64,000 nucleotides of DNA from Rhexocercosporidium sp. MPI-PUGE-AT-0058 (taxonomy: Eukaryota > Ascomycota > Leotiomycetes > Helotiales). The DNA lies in contig JAGTJL010000007.1 in the NCBI GenBank assembly GCA_020746875.1, positions 2,108,001 through 2,172,000 of the forward strand, given 5' to 3'. The position numbers and the translations under genes are program-made. Below, piece by piece: positions 34,968 to 47,200 of this stretch. Position 1 is the stretch's first letter. Every line of letters starts with the position of its first letter. A model generated the notes under the pieces. That model was given only the letters and a program-made list of their open reading frames with translations, did no database searches and was not told the origin of the DNA.

Positions 34968-35902
34968 ATGGCGTCAGTCGTTGAAACAGACAGCCTCGGC
35001 GCGTCCACTACCGTAGCCAAAAGTGACCTGGATATCTTCCTTCTGTTACCCAAGCTACCCTACGAGCTCCGTCAGGTAAGCCTATTCTTTCTTGCTCTTG
35101 CTCTTCCACGTCATCAGCCACCAAAATCCCGAATACGCTTATAGAACGCACATACTGATTATTAAACCAGATGGTATAAGAAGAAGCTCTTCCTGAAGCT
35201 CGCATTATTGAGATCGATTAGTCAGAATATATGAATGACTGGTTCTGTCCCACTGAGAGCGCTGAAAAGCCATGCAGCGACCTCTCCGTCTGTGCTGAGT
35301 CTCGCCAGGTTTACCTCAAGGAGTGGTTCCAAATACTGCCGCACGTCATACCTATACGCCGGTCTGTACCCCTTGTTCGAAGCCATCAATGGACCGGAAG
35401 AAGATCTTTTCTGACCTGACTCACTCGCATATTGCAACAAAAGTACGTTGAATATGAGTCTCGTTATCGTTTCTACTTCACTCTTTTTGTAATGATTATC
35501 CTGATTTTGTGCGCAGGTCAAGAAAACTAATGGCGAAGTAGTCTTGACAGCGTACTACAACCTAAGGATAGACCGGTTTATATCGCTGGAGCGCTGCACG
35601 AGAATACACATAAAATGATTCCAAAGCTGCTTGCCGTGCCATACTTAGATCAGGTCACGGCCCTTGCCTACAGCGAAGATATCTTCTATATCTCTCCCGC
35701 TAAACAGAAAGAACTTCCTGCGGCACCTGATGCGATTCACGCAATTGAAACCTATTGCTATCGCCCATGGCGATGTTATTCTGAGGATACAGAGTTCTGG
35801 TCGGCTTCAGACCGATTTTTAGGTCTGTTGCCAATCCGAGAAGCTATTACTTTGACACAGCTAACAGCTTCTACGATTCGCAAGTATTCCCATGATAAAT
35901 GA
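34968..35902 (+). pseudogene. Decayed 2EXR gene, copy 4
   Basis: From the ATG at 34968 the frame encodes LDIFLLLPKLPYELRQ, then a good intron (GTAAGC at 35076 to CCAG at 35170). The next exon reads M-V-stop-EEALPEARIIEID-stop-SEYMNDWFCPTESAEKPC. Both stops (TAA 35177-35179, TAG 35219-35221) fall where the intact gene has Trp (KVW and EVDW). Downstream, 35615-35902 keeps an open stretch LLAVPYLDQVTALAYSEDIF that ends TIRKYSHDK. The gene is therefore recognisable along most of its length but cannot make a full protein. Confidence 0.75.
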
Positions 35903-36570
35903 TTAAATTTCAAGAGATACACGAAGGAGCTTGAGGGCGAGTTTGGTTTAGGGGGGGGGGGGGGGGTTGGTGGTGGATGAGAAGGTCATTCTTGAAGGCG
36001 ATGTGTGTCTCACAAACATTATTGATCGGCTCAAGCACTTGATGGAATATGTAGGTAGCTTATGGTGGTTTCGGATATTGATTCACTGGGAGAATTGGGT
36101 CTTCAAGCTTCTATCATGAGCCAGACAATCATCGCTTCCCCGAGCTAGATTGACGCTTCGCTCGTCGAATCAAAATGGAGCCTTTTAAACGCCGCTGCCG
36201 TACATTCCACTCCCCGCGGACACCATCCGAATACGCGTATTCAATGCATGTGGGGCTTACGTGAAGTCGTCCCTACACCTACCACTGCCCACCTATCAAA
36301 AATCATCCAATTGAAATTTTGCATACATCGAACGTGAAAGAAAACCTATCAATCCCATGTCTCACAGGCATGGGATTGTCCGGGTGACTCAGTCGCCGAG
36401 CTGTTCTGTTATGTCGAGATTTCAGGAACCCATTCGTGCTTGAAATTGGTAGTATAATTACCCATCAAAGTACCACGACTCAGATATAGTTTTCTTCCAT
36501 CACCACATTCAGACAGCACGAAACTAAGAAACGCCTACATTCAATCAAGACTCATTCCTTCCCTGTGAAC
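35903..36570. other. Intergenic region with a G16 run
   Basis: About 670 bp upstream of the SDR gene. It contains an uninterrupted run of 16 G at 35951-35966. No gene is seen. Confidence 0.35.
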
Positions 36571-37710
36571 ATGAATCCTGTCAATACGAAGCCGTACAAT
36601 TTACCCGATGACGCAGCTTGGTTGAGTAAGTCAACTGTGTGTCCACGTAGAAATTGAAGACATTGACAATAATTTCCCAGTCACCGGCTGCTCTTCTGGA
36701 ATCGGCTGTAGTATCGCAACACTCGTTGCTAGCAAGCCTAAGCACCACTTAATCGCGACAGCACGGAACTTGTCAGATCTCGCATATCTTCCCGACGACA
36801 AACATAACATTCTCAAACTGGTTCTGGATGTCACATCACCTACATCTGTCAATACCGCTTTCGCCGACGCAGCCAAACACTTCGGTCCCGACTTTCATCT
36901 TGACATCGTCGTCAACAACGCGGGATATTCATTATCCGGCGACACAGAGAACGCGACGGAAGAAGAGACTCACAAGGAATTGGAAACTCTTTTCTTCGGA
37001 ACCGCTCGTGTGACAACTCGTGTTATCGAGAACATGCGTCAGAGTAAGGATCATCGAGGTGGTGTGATCTTCAACATATCTTCTTTGGCGGGGTTGTGTG
37101 CTTTCCCTGGTCATGCGTATTACCATGCGAGTAAATTCGCCGTCGAGGGATTTACGGAATCTGTGGCGAGGGAGATGCATCCAGATTGGAACAGTAAGCC
37201 CTTCCCTAAATTTCCGAATCTGAACCCTTTGGGAGAGGTCCATTGCTGACGAGTCGCACAGTCAACTTCTGCATAGTCGAACCTAGCGGAGTCAAGACCG
37301 AGTTCGAAGGCCACAGCAAAGCGAAAATCAAACCTCATCCCGCCTATGCAGGCGCTGATATGCCTGCTCGAAAACTGGAGCAATACGTCCAGATGGGAAT
37401 CAAATCTGGTGCTGCAGCGGGTATGATCCAGCCTGAGAGATTGGCGGAGACTTTGTACACAGTTGCGAGTCGCGGCGAGTGTGTTCCCCTGCGACTTCCC
37501 TTGTAAGTATTGAGTATCTTTTCTTTCTTCTAACGCTCCCAGATATTTTCAGTGGATGTTTTGTACCCTAAAAATTATTTTTGTGACGATCACTGACAGA
37601 TAATCTCTAGAGGATTGACGACTTGGCGCATGGCAAAGGCGAAGTTCGAGGGTTTGGTGAAGGAGCTAGATGACCTGAAAGAGTTGAGCGCTATGGGTCA
37701 GGGGGCTTGA
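36571..37710 (+). CDS. Classical short-chain dehydrogenase/reductase
   Basis: Four exons, 36571-36625, 36681-37193, 37262-37502 and 37611-37710, give 302 aa. The enzyme family moves hydride between NAD(P)H and alcohols or ketones. Seen: the nucleotide motif ITGCSSGIGCSIA (TGxxxGIG, residues about 19-31), LDVTSP, the NNAG motif in DIVVNNAGYSL, the catalytic Ser in NISSLAGL, and Tyr-x3-Lys in YYHASKFAVEGF. The post-catalytic VEPSGVKTEF follows. The first intron separates the N-terminal tail from the cofactor site. Length is normal and the catalytic residues are all present. There is no signal peptide. The second intron has the CTGAC branch site. It is followed on the same strand by a LaeA-like methyltransferase, but no other biosynthetic genes are near, so pathway and substrate are open. 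Confidence 0.92.
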
Positions 37711-38456
37711 TGGCAACTGAAATCATTCGGGCTAGGATTATAGAAACAATGCAAGCTTCATTTGGGTCATCTAGCATTTTCTCAAAAGGTCTGCTCGAAA
37801 GACAGGATTCTGAAGGATTCTGAAATTCCAGACCTGAAAGCGATGCTTGCCAGAATCCATCGAAGGGCAATTGCCTGGTAGAAATGATAGAGCAGACAGA
37901 CATCGTATCAAATCAAAACAGATAATTAATCAGAAAAGAAATCAAAACTTCTATTTGATGTCACTCGAATTCGATTTCACTTCGTCCGTGGTCTTGTAGC
38001 GTGAGCGATGATCTTCCCTCCTAATATCGCTTAGAAAGCTAGAGAAGTCAACAATGCCTTTGGGCTAGATGGAATTAAGAGTCGTAACACGTTCGGCTGC
38101 AGGAAATCTATCCCGTGTCCGCACATCACAACCATCCACGACTCAGCGCTGCCCCCTGTCCTGCATGCATCTGCTGCATCCAACCAAGTAGCGAGAAACC
38201 CGAAGTATGCAGCCAGTGAAACGGCAGCGGCAGTCATCCGCGAAGTGACAGGCCCCACTGCATTGCAGATGGCCGTTCAGTATGCCTCGCTGAGGACCCT
38301 CGCGTAAGATCATACCCCTCAGACAACTCTCCCACCTTATTCATACTGCATGTCCCAATTTTCCCATCACACCATTCTGATCCACCTTGCTGTTTACTGT
38401 CACCGACATTCGGTACCGACCCAACGTCTGCACCACGCTGAGCAAACTTATTTGCT
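37711..38456. other. Intergenic region
   Basis: About 750 bp containing the SDR 3' UTR and the methyltransferase promoter. Nothing else is supported. Confidence 0.3.
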
Positions 38457-39807
38457 ATGGCTGAACAAGCGACATCCTCTCCTCCACATGTAGCGTCCTC
38501 TCCAAGAACCGAGGGGAATTCCGTCGGTGCAGCTCCACCCGCGCTCGAAGCCGAGGAGGATGACTACGACTCTGCTTACGACGCCGAGTCAACTGCAGGA
38601 ACGTCAACAACATCCATCGGATCAAGCATCTTGAAATACCGCGAGGAGAATGGAAGGACCTATCACGCGTACAAGGTACAAACATTTAACCTCTTTCTCC
38701 CAGACTAAGGAGATTTTCGTGATGTGTGACGTCCTTGCTTACACGCCAAGGACGGATCCTACGCCTTCCCCAACGACGAAGTGGAAGCCGACCGCCTCGA
38801 CCTCCAACACCACGAGTTCCAGATAATTTTCGACAACAAGCTCTTTACGGCCCCGATCCCCAAGGAAAAATCCCTCCACCGTGTCCTTGACATCGGCACC
38901 GGGACCGGCATCTGGGCCATCGATTTCGGCGATGACCATCCGGAAAGTAACGTCCTCGGCGTAGATCTCAGCCCTATCCAACCTACATTCACGCCTCCGA
39001 ACGTATCGTTCCTAGTCGATGATGTGGAGGCTCCATGGACGTACCCGCAGAAATTCGATTTCATCTATAGTCGCATGATGATGTGTTCGCTGGATAGCTA
39101 TCCGAAGTTCTTTGAGCAGGCGCTGGCGAATCTGAATCCCGGGGGGTTTCTGGAGATGGTGGATCCGGCGTGGCCGATTAAGTTGAATGATGGTGAGTGG
39201 CCGGAAGATTCTGCGCTTTTTAAATGGTGAGTGATGGAAATTTTTATGAGAGGGGTGTTGTGATGGGCTGACAAGCTAGGTCTGCCTTGTGGGGCGAGGG
39301 GATGAAGAAGATGGGTCGTGATGCTGAATGCGCGCGGCATTATAAGGATCAGATGATCGCAGCTGGGTTTGTCAATGTCACTGAGAAGGTCTATATGTGA
39401 GATTATCGCCGCCTTTTGGACAACGTTCGAGCTGAGCTGATAGTCTGAAGTGTTGCCAACAATACATGGCCGAAGGACAAGAAAATGAAGACGATCGGTA
39501 GGCCCCATCGCCTCAAGCACCCTCTTAACGAGTTTTTCTGACTCTGGAACTAGGAATGTGGCAGAATGAGAACATAGCCGGTCCTCAAGGCGGTATTGAG
39601 GGTTTGAGCGCAGCGCTCTTCACTCGTGTCCTAGGCTGGTCGAAGATGGAGTTGGATGTTTTCATGGCTCAAGTTAAAGCGGAGCATAGGAATACGAGGA
39701 TCCATTCCTATTATGAGTTGTGAGTCCGAAATCAATCAGGTAGTAGGAGATGTAGCTATTTGCTGACTGAGTTTAGTATCGTGGTCGTGGGACAGAAGCC
39801 AGAGTAG
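38457..39807 (+). CDS. LaeA-like SAM-dependent methyltransferase
   Basis: Six exons, 38457-38675, 38751-39226, 39280-39396, 39451-39497, 39554-39719 and 39777-39807, give 351 aa. The N-terminal 60 residues are acidic and disordered. The methyltransferase fold starts with YAFPNDEVEADRLDLQHHEF. SAM motif I is VLDIGTGTGIWAIDFGDDHP, followed by VLGVDLSPIQPTF, FLVDDVEAPWTYP and FDFIYSRMM. A GGFLEMVD strand follows. This block order is that of the LaeA/UMTA-type family, whose founding member controls secondary metabolism genes, though most relatives are uncharacterised. The C-terminal exons supply NNTWPKDKKMKTIGMWQ and IVVVGQKPE. Intron 3 needs an AAG acceptor (39450) to keep phase. It lies downstream of an SDR on the same strand, about 750 bp away. 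Confidence 0.88.
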
Positions 39808-42663
39808 TGTGCTCAGATCTGCCGGAACTAGGTTGGAAATTGAAGCCTTGCGGGAACTTGGGTTCAGAGAGATTGATAAATGGCTGAACCTCTTTCTATA
39901 ATTTCAACTCGAGTAGCAGGTGGGAATCTAATGGAACAGGCGACACTAATATCTTTGGACATTTCTTGTTCACTTCAACAATTCTCCTTCCCGACAACCT
40001 ACCTTCCTTTTCGCCAAGCCTACTCCCAAATGCTAAACAGCTGCCTCGTCTACAACTTCCAATCCCCGTCGGAAATCCAGGGCCAAGTCCCCATGACTTG
40101 TCCCAAATGTGGTGGACCTACTGCCCTACTACCCTACATGCTAATTTGGGTGGCATAGATCAGTGGCAGTGGGACATGGACTTCCCGTCGGTGTATCCTA
40201 GGAATAGGAAGAAGTATCACACGGACGCGTTTGGGGGTTTGTGGTTTAGGGGTTTTGGGATGTGAAGAGGGAGGGGGATAGAAGGAAGGAGATACGGGTG
40301 TAAGGGGAGTTGGCAGCATGGTTTGAAAGGAATTTGATAGATGGCTGGTGTGTGAAGCGAGGTTTGGATAGATCGAAGTTCGATGATGTTACAGTAGGAG
40401 CTAGGTGCTAGAAGACTTCTGTGCGGCTCGTAATTAACAATCTTGGAAGATGTGGATGAGGCTTGATATTATACTGTACTGCAACGAATATCGATAAGGA
40501 AGGAACAAAAGCAAACAAACGGAGTACAAGCGTTTCAAGATGACCAAAAAAGCAAACACAGGCCCTTCTTCGGGCGTACCACGCTCGGAGATTAGGAAGT
40601 ACGAACATGTCTTAGATATGAGCAAGACAACACTAGGTCGTAGATCGGGCCTCGGGTCTCGTGGATAACGCTCTGACGGGGGGTTTTTTCTTTCTTTTTC
40701 TTTCGCACGATGGGAAACGGTTTTGTGCAGCACATCGTCGCGTGCATCAATCCACCAAGTCACTGTTATTTGATTGATAGAAATCAGAAAAGTCTTCCAA
40801 GGTTGAACACCCACATAACAAGACTACGATCCTCGCCAGGTTCTGGGGTGATGGCGCAGGATCTGGAAGGGTCCGCGCCACCAAACAAAGAGGAGAAAAG
40901 CGCCCGGAGACAAATCCAATCCAATCGTCTGGAATAGGAAACAACAACGGTGGTGGCCTGCAAAGCCCGCCTGGATTGATTCCTTGCGTGCCAATAATGT
41001 GCATGAACTCCGTATCGGAAGGAAGTCGAGACGTTCTTCATTGACTTGTTTATTGTTCAAAAGGAAAGGAAAGAGCAATGTGATTAATATGGAGGGTTAT
41101 GCCTTGTGTGTTCAGCTGATGAGCACTTTCCATTTTGTTCCTCGAGTCGATGAGGGCATCGTGACTATCCTTATCTTAAGTCTTTTACTTTATTTTCCTT
41201 GACAGCACTGACAAGTTGACAGGTCAGCCCAGCTTCCGAGATTTGATGCGATGGATGTGACGAACTCTCGTTCATCCCGTCTCCTGTCCTCCCTTTTCTG
41301 CCGTCCCCTGCATGCCATCCAATCCTATGCCGTCCTATCCCATCCGATCCCATCGCATCCGAGTCAATCCCCTCCTTTTGTTTCCTTGGTTCGCTCGCTT
41401 ATCTCGATCTCGACCACTCTGCGGGCTGTGCTCATCTCTCTCATCTATCCCATCAAGCCTTGACTTCCTTGGCACGCACATGCACCTGCACATCCATCCA
41501 TCTCGCATCCATGCCATGCATCCCCGAAAGGTACGAAGTATCTCAGTCGATCCCCTCAGATCCCCGTTTTCAATAGCGTCGACGCCCACGCTCCCCTTTT
41601 CTCCTCATCTAACATCATCAAGCGCCAATCACAACCATAAGAAAACGCCCGGATGAGCAACTACCACACTCTCACCTCTATTGGTTGGGTCTGAGCTCAG
41701 CAATTCCCAGTGTCCGGGATAGGACGACGACGACGACGAGGACGACGGCTGAGAAGCTGAAAAGTGCAAGTACAGTACAGTAGTACAGTAGTACAGCAGT
41801 AGTCGAGTGCACGCATGAACTAATTCACTCCACTTCTATGCTACGGAGTAAGATCGTGAACTCTCCGTCCCCAAGCGGGCTAGAAAAAGCGACCAAGGCT
41901 GAACTTTCAAGGACCGCCCAGCTAGTCTACCCACGACCAGCAAGGTCTGTTCAAGACTAAACAATGGCATTTAGACTCCATCCAGTCTGGTGTTGACGTC
42001 GGCGCGTCCTTCTTGTGTTCGCCGACTTCCATTTCCATATCCATTGCATATCCATTGCGCTTTCTGATTCGAGAAGCCTTCTAATGCTCCTCCTCCACCA
42101 ACACTCCACTGACAGGGCCAAAAGTAGTCACTGCACCCTCACATATACTCCCACTACTCACATACTCACTCACACACACATTCACATGTTCCTGCTAGGA
42201 GGAAAGTTCCACCGCATCGGATTGTTTTTATTTTAAATAACGACCGCCTCCGACCTAAAGCTATCCCCGTAAAAGCACTAAAGGCTCCTTAGCATCCGAA
42301 CCTGCATGCATCTGCCGTTATCGCATCACTTCCTCTTCTATCCTTCCCATCCCTTCCCTTCTCTTCCCTTCCCACCAGTTCCCTCTCTTTGGCCTGTGAC
42401 TTTGACAGCGGCTCGAGCTTAGCACGGCGTGCATGCTGGCGACTGGCTACTAGCTACTGGCTCTCATAAAAGCCTGCCCCGTCCCGCCCCCTCCTACTCC
42501 TCCTCCTCCTGCCCTCTTTTCGCCGCCTTCGATTTTTCGAATCTCCTACTGTCCCTAGAATAACATACATTCGTTTACCAAGTCAGCTTGGGTTGGGTCA
42601 CGGGCCGGTCGTCGAGCCACTTCAAAGTGTTTGCCGGATGTGATCAATACAAAGGTCTCAAAG
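39808..42663. other. Intergenic region (2.9 kb)
   Basis: No supported gene. A 92-codon ATG frame at 39880 and an overlapping 99-codon TTG frame at 39966 have no family signal. The + strand at 41300-41360 carries repeated TCCCATC/GATCC units, and 41765-41800 carries a GTACAGTA repeat. 42150-42190 is CA-rich. The last few hundred bases are CT-rich promoter-like sequence for the rhodopsin-domain gene. Confidence 0.35.
41765..41803 (+). repeat. AGTACAGT short tandem repeat
   Basis: A simple repeat built from GTACAGTA and near copies, next to a GAC/GACGAC trinucleotide run around 41720-41745. It is non-coding. Confidence 0.6.
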
Positions 42664-44090
42664 ATGTATTCCGGGGTAACTCGTGGGGCACAGGTATGTC
42701 TTTCCCCCAGGTGTCTCATCTTGAAGGAGTTGCGCGGGGATTTGAAACTATTGCTGACATGTTTCAATCCAGGTCACGGGCGTGGCTGTCTGTTCGTTAT
42801 GCCTCACTTGGATATCCTTCTCCCTTCGGCTCTACGTGCGAATGGCGGTCGTGAAGTTTGTCGGGAGGGAGGATTGGTTGACGGTCGCTGCGATGGTACG
42901 GCGGACGATTCACGGGCGGATTCAAATGCTGACGGCCACAGATCGTGTTTACTATCTTCTGTTCGCTGTGTCTACGAGCGACGGTTTACGGACTCGGTGC
43001 GCATATGGAGAATATTGAACCTGAATCGTTAGAGACGGGATTCAAGGTCAGCTTCAGACACCTCTCAATAGATCTTAACTTACCCCTGACAGATAGTCTT
43101 TATTTGCGAACTCCTCTACGTCGTAGCGACAACAGTCACCAAAGTCGCCATCGCCGCATACTTCCTCCGCCTCTCCAGCAAACGATACCAACGAGTAGTC
43201 GTTTACTCCACCCTCTCAGCAGTCCTTGTCTTCAGTACCATGTATTTCTTCTTCCTCATGTTCCAATGCAGTCCAATCAACTACCTCTGGATGAAATACA
43301 ACGAGGATGGCAAGGGAACCTGCTTAAACAGTATCACGCTATCTGCCGTCACCTATGCACATTGCGCTATGTCTGCAATCACAGATTGGTCTTTCGGAAT
43401 CCTCCCCATTTTCTTCGTCTGGAGAATGCAGATGAACCCTCGCACCAAGTTCTCCGTCATCCTGATCCTCTCTCTCGGCTTCTTGTATGCATCCTTCCTG
43501 GACATATTTCATAGCTAACGCAAAACAGTGCAAGTACAGCAACAATAGTCCGCATCGTCTACATCAAAGATCTTACTGAAACCGACGACTACTCCTGGGA
43601 AGGTATCAACCTCGTCAAATGGTCAATGGTCGAACCTGCCATAGCCATTACAGCCATGAACATCGCCACCCTCCGCCCCCTCTTCAGAAATTTCCTCTCC
43701 TTCGCATCCAAACGCTTCGACTCCTCCATCGACACCGAAGATAACGCACGTCCTTCAGCCGACAGCCGCACTAATTTCGCCCGCCGCAACAGCGTCTCGG
43801 CGAAAGACTACAGCGTGGAATTCGCTGAGTTATTGGGACTTAGCAGAGTCGGCGTCACAACACATATCTCTGCTGGTGGGAGCGAGGCAGAAAGAGATCA
43901 GTTAAGGAAGCGATGGACGGTACGGAAAAGCAGCCGTACTTTCAAGGAGGAGAAACAGAGGAGTTATAATAATGAGAGTCAGACGGAACTTAATAGTGTG
44001 CTGGCGGATGCGAATATCCAGGAGCAGGGGGCTGTTAATTGGACTGCGGGGATTAAGACCACGACCGTTATTACCCACCAGACGGATTAG
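42664..44090 (+). CDS. Rhodopsin-domain (PTH11-like) seven-TM protein
   Basis: Five exons, 42664-42693, 42773-42895, 42942-43046, 43093-43484 and 43529-44090, give 403 aa. The first exon is only ten codons (MYSGVTRGAQ) and joins VTGVAVCSLCLTWISFSLRL. Seven hydrophobic helices can be followed. Family blocks are VKFVGREDWLTVAAM, FKIVFICELLYVVATTVTKV, AIAAYFLRLS, CSPINYLWM, AITDWSFGILPIFFVW, SATIVRIVYIKDL read as ASTATIVRIVYIKDL, and WSMVEPAIAITAMNIATLRP. These define the fungal rhodopsin domain (PF20684). No CFEM domain precedes it. The C-terminal 150 residues are cytosolic and polar. Members are plasma-membrane proteins, and some PTH11-type ones sense surfaces or ligands. The ligand here is unknown. 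Confidence 0.9.
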
Positions 44091-44189
44091 GTGATGGATG
44101 GGTGGTGTTTTGGGTGGAGACGGTGTAATTGATGCGTTTGGTGTTTGGTAGACTGCGAGGGTCGCTTTCTTGATGGGAAATTTGAATGG

Positions 44190-44226
44190 CATGGATGGGA
44201 TGGGATGGGATGGGATGGATGGGATG
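44190..44226 (+). repeat. GGGAT minisatellite
   Basis: Five-base units (GGGAT with occasional GGAT) repeated about seven times in the 3' flank of the rhodopsin-domain gene. Confidence 0.75.
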
Positions 44227-47200
44227 GAGTTTATACTGAGCTAGGCCACTACCGCTCAATGGAATGGATGGTGGCGGCGTTACGGTGGGGATATCCTTTT
44301 GACTGGAATGGAAGACGGAAACTTCAGATCCGGGGGGGGGGGTTCTTTTGGGTCATAATTGTGATCCGATCCAGATTGGACTTTTGCATAGCTTGAAGCT
44401 TAAAGCTACAAGCTCGAATAAAAGGCTTAATTTTACCAAGGGGATAGTTTCTGGATGGTGATGGTTATGATGTGTCTTTGCCGCCGCTTTTCTCCCTCTC
44501 CCTCTTATATTAACTTCACGTTCCTTTACAAACCGGATTATATTTCTTAATATGTTGTTATTATCATCTAGCTCGCCACAAAAATATATATATATATATA
44601 GAAAGGTATGAGGTATGAGGTAAAAGGCAAGAGTTTCGATTCGGGGCAAGGGGGCGGGGGACCCGAGATGAGATGGGATGGGATGGAGGGGCTTAAATCT
44701 TGCTTTATATAGTAGGTAGGTAGGTAGTAGGTAGTATGAAACAAATGCGGAATTTATGCGGATAGGGGATATATATCTTTAAATAAATTTCCATTCTTTT
44801 TGTTGTTTCCTTTTCTTGTTGAGTCTGAATTCGAGTTTGGGATGGGGACGAATGAGAGGGTGTGGGAGGGAGGACGAGGAGAGAGGGCACGCGCAAGGGA
44901 GAGAGAGGATGAAGAGGTATGTTTGTATGTAAAAGAGTGAGTGAGGGGTGTGTAGACGTCAGGGGTAGGAGTGCGAGTTGGAGTTGGAATGGGAGTTGGG
45001 GTTTCCCTGGCTACGTTCCTGCTTGCTCATCGCGTGATTGCCATATAACGCGATGGGATAGGGGATGGAAGGTGAGGATTTGGTTGGAGATGTGACTTTC
45101 ATAGGTGTTTGGTGTTTAGGGAAAGAGTAGGAGTGCATGTAGGAAGAGAAAGATTATTCTTTATAATTATAACGAGATAGGGGAAAGATAGCTAGCGGTA
45201 AGGTAAGGGATGACAGTAGCATACTTCGTATATTATATGTACAGTACTGGTAACTCTAGGGAAGTCTAGGGTATTGGATTCCTGAGGAGGGAAGTGATTG
45301 AGCCTTTGGGCGGTGAGGATAGTAATAATTACAGCAGCTTGGAGATCTGAGAGATCGTTGCTTGGTGGGATGAGATTGAGGGTGTAAGTTACTGTTGGAA
45401 ATTGGAACTTGGACCTTGAAAGGAGAGGAGAGATATTTTCTCGTTAGGCGGAAGGAGACTATGGGGGTGAGGTTGGGAATGTTTCCGTTTGGGGGCGTTC
45501 GGATCATATACTTCTATGCTCTGTTGAAGATGGTTGTAGTGGGGGTGTCCTTGGGGAAGGGAGTGGGATGTGATTGGGGGAGCGAATGTCGAAGAGGCGA
45601 GGAGATATGGAATGACCGTATCTTGATTTAGTACTTGGTACTGTACTGTACATTGGAACCTTTGGTGCGTGATCCACAACCCTGTATATTTACTTCGAAT
45701 GAAGTGTGTCTTCAAGGCAGTGGTTTTGTTCATCAACCCGAATCCGGGAAGAGGCATTCTCGCTGTGACTCTCGAGTTTGTGTATACATACCACCCCCTC
45801 TTCTTTTGGGATGATAGTCGAGGGGGCATTCCATTCGGCCTTCGCTTTCAACAGTTCATGGATGGGTCAGCTGGCCAAGTACTCGCAGGGAAGTGAGCAT
45901 ATGGATTCGAATATTAAGCGAGACGGATGCTGGGAAGGGAAGAGGCAATGCATCCCCGAGAAGGGGAATATTGATTGGGTTCTGTGGTTGAGATGAATTC
46001 AATTCTTGGTAGTTATTGAAACGGTAATGAAGAAGAATTTGATAGCAGCCATATCCTCTCTCCCTGACTTGAATACTGAAAACTAAAGAGCCTGGGTTTT
46101 CACAATGTGAGTACCCTCTTCATCGATATTGACATCGAAAACTTTAGGGAGAATTTAGGAACACACGTTTCTGGAATTTGGCATGGCTCAGATTTGAGGC
46201 AATTTGATTGGTTAATTGTCTGAGATGAGTCCAGGCAAATGATTGTAATGAAGTATTGGAAGGGGTAAGTCTTAGGGATGAAGACTTCATATGCGCATGT
46301 TTGGCAAGTCATTCTATTGTGATATCATTATTTACCAGTGATATGGCTTCACTTCTTTCTCTGCTCTCCAGCTGCACGCTCAGGAGACTGTAGTCTTTTG
46401 TCAGCGTAAGGAAGGCAGCGACTGTGCCACGAGGGAAAGGCAAGTAGTGGAGGGCTTATAGGTAATACAATGCGTCGTTGGGACCTCAACCTTTATTACT
46501 TTTCGAAATTCGTCTAGATGAGTTTCCAGGTTCTTTTGTTTGCGTATAGGTTGGGAAATGGACAATGACATCAAGAACTTTACTGACAGCGAAGGAGGAG
46601 GTTGACAACGATTTTGTAAGTACGACTACTGGAAATGAAGAGTAGCAGACGTCATACACACACATAAATTGTCGGATTTCTGATTACCTAATTGAGATTT
46701 GCCGCGTAGGGTCCAAAACTCGTAGTTTTGCGTGACAATCCCATCCAAGCAAGGTTGGTAATACGATTGACTGGTTTTTGGCAGCTTACATATATTCCGC
46801 AGACTCCTGAGCGACTGTGTCTGTTTAAATCCGCTCTGGGAGGATCATGCAATGATTGAATGCTGACTCACCTTAGACGTTGACTCAGCTCTCGGGACAG
46901 GTATGGCAATTTGTATGAAAGACGCAGAAGTGACTTGCTGGGAGCCCTCTGATACATCCTTTCCAACCCGACATATTTAAATAAAGTCTTGAGATGATGC
47001 ATGCAGTCATATGTTGTAAGTCCAATTGCAATGCCAGAGCTAGTGCATCTCATTGAGATGCTCCCATGTTATCTTCGGGCTTGAAATTATGTATCTAGGC
47101 GACAATTCATCTCGACTCCACCGTTAGATCATCATATAATGGAATTAGACACACGTCATCAGCAGCGAACCTATCCTTCAAATTATGGATTCAAGAGATG

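Noticed and set aside
39880..40265. Two overlapping frames (92 and 99 codons) downstream of the methyltransferase
   Set aside because: One starts with ATG and begins AEPLSIIS, like a STAND N-terminus, but the rest does not fit. The other starts with TTG. No splice model joins them.
41251..41656. Overlapping frames on both strands in the TCCCATC-repeat region
   Set aside because: They arise from simple repeats that stay open in several frames. No coding signal.
36571..44090. SDR, methyltransferase and rhodopsin-domain genes as a secondary metabolite cluster
   Set aside because: No polyketide synthase, NRPS, terpene synthase or dedicated transporter is present, and the last gene is nearly 3 kb away. 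Adjacency alone is weak.
45389..45829. 146-codon minus-strand frame, the longest in the gene desert
   Set aside because: No ATG at its start, no motif, and Pro/Ser/His composition expected from the CT-rich strand.
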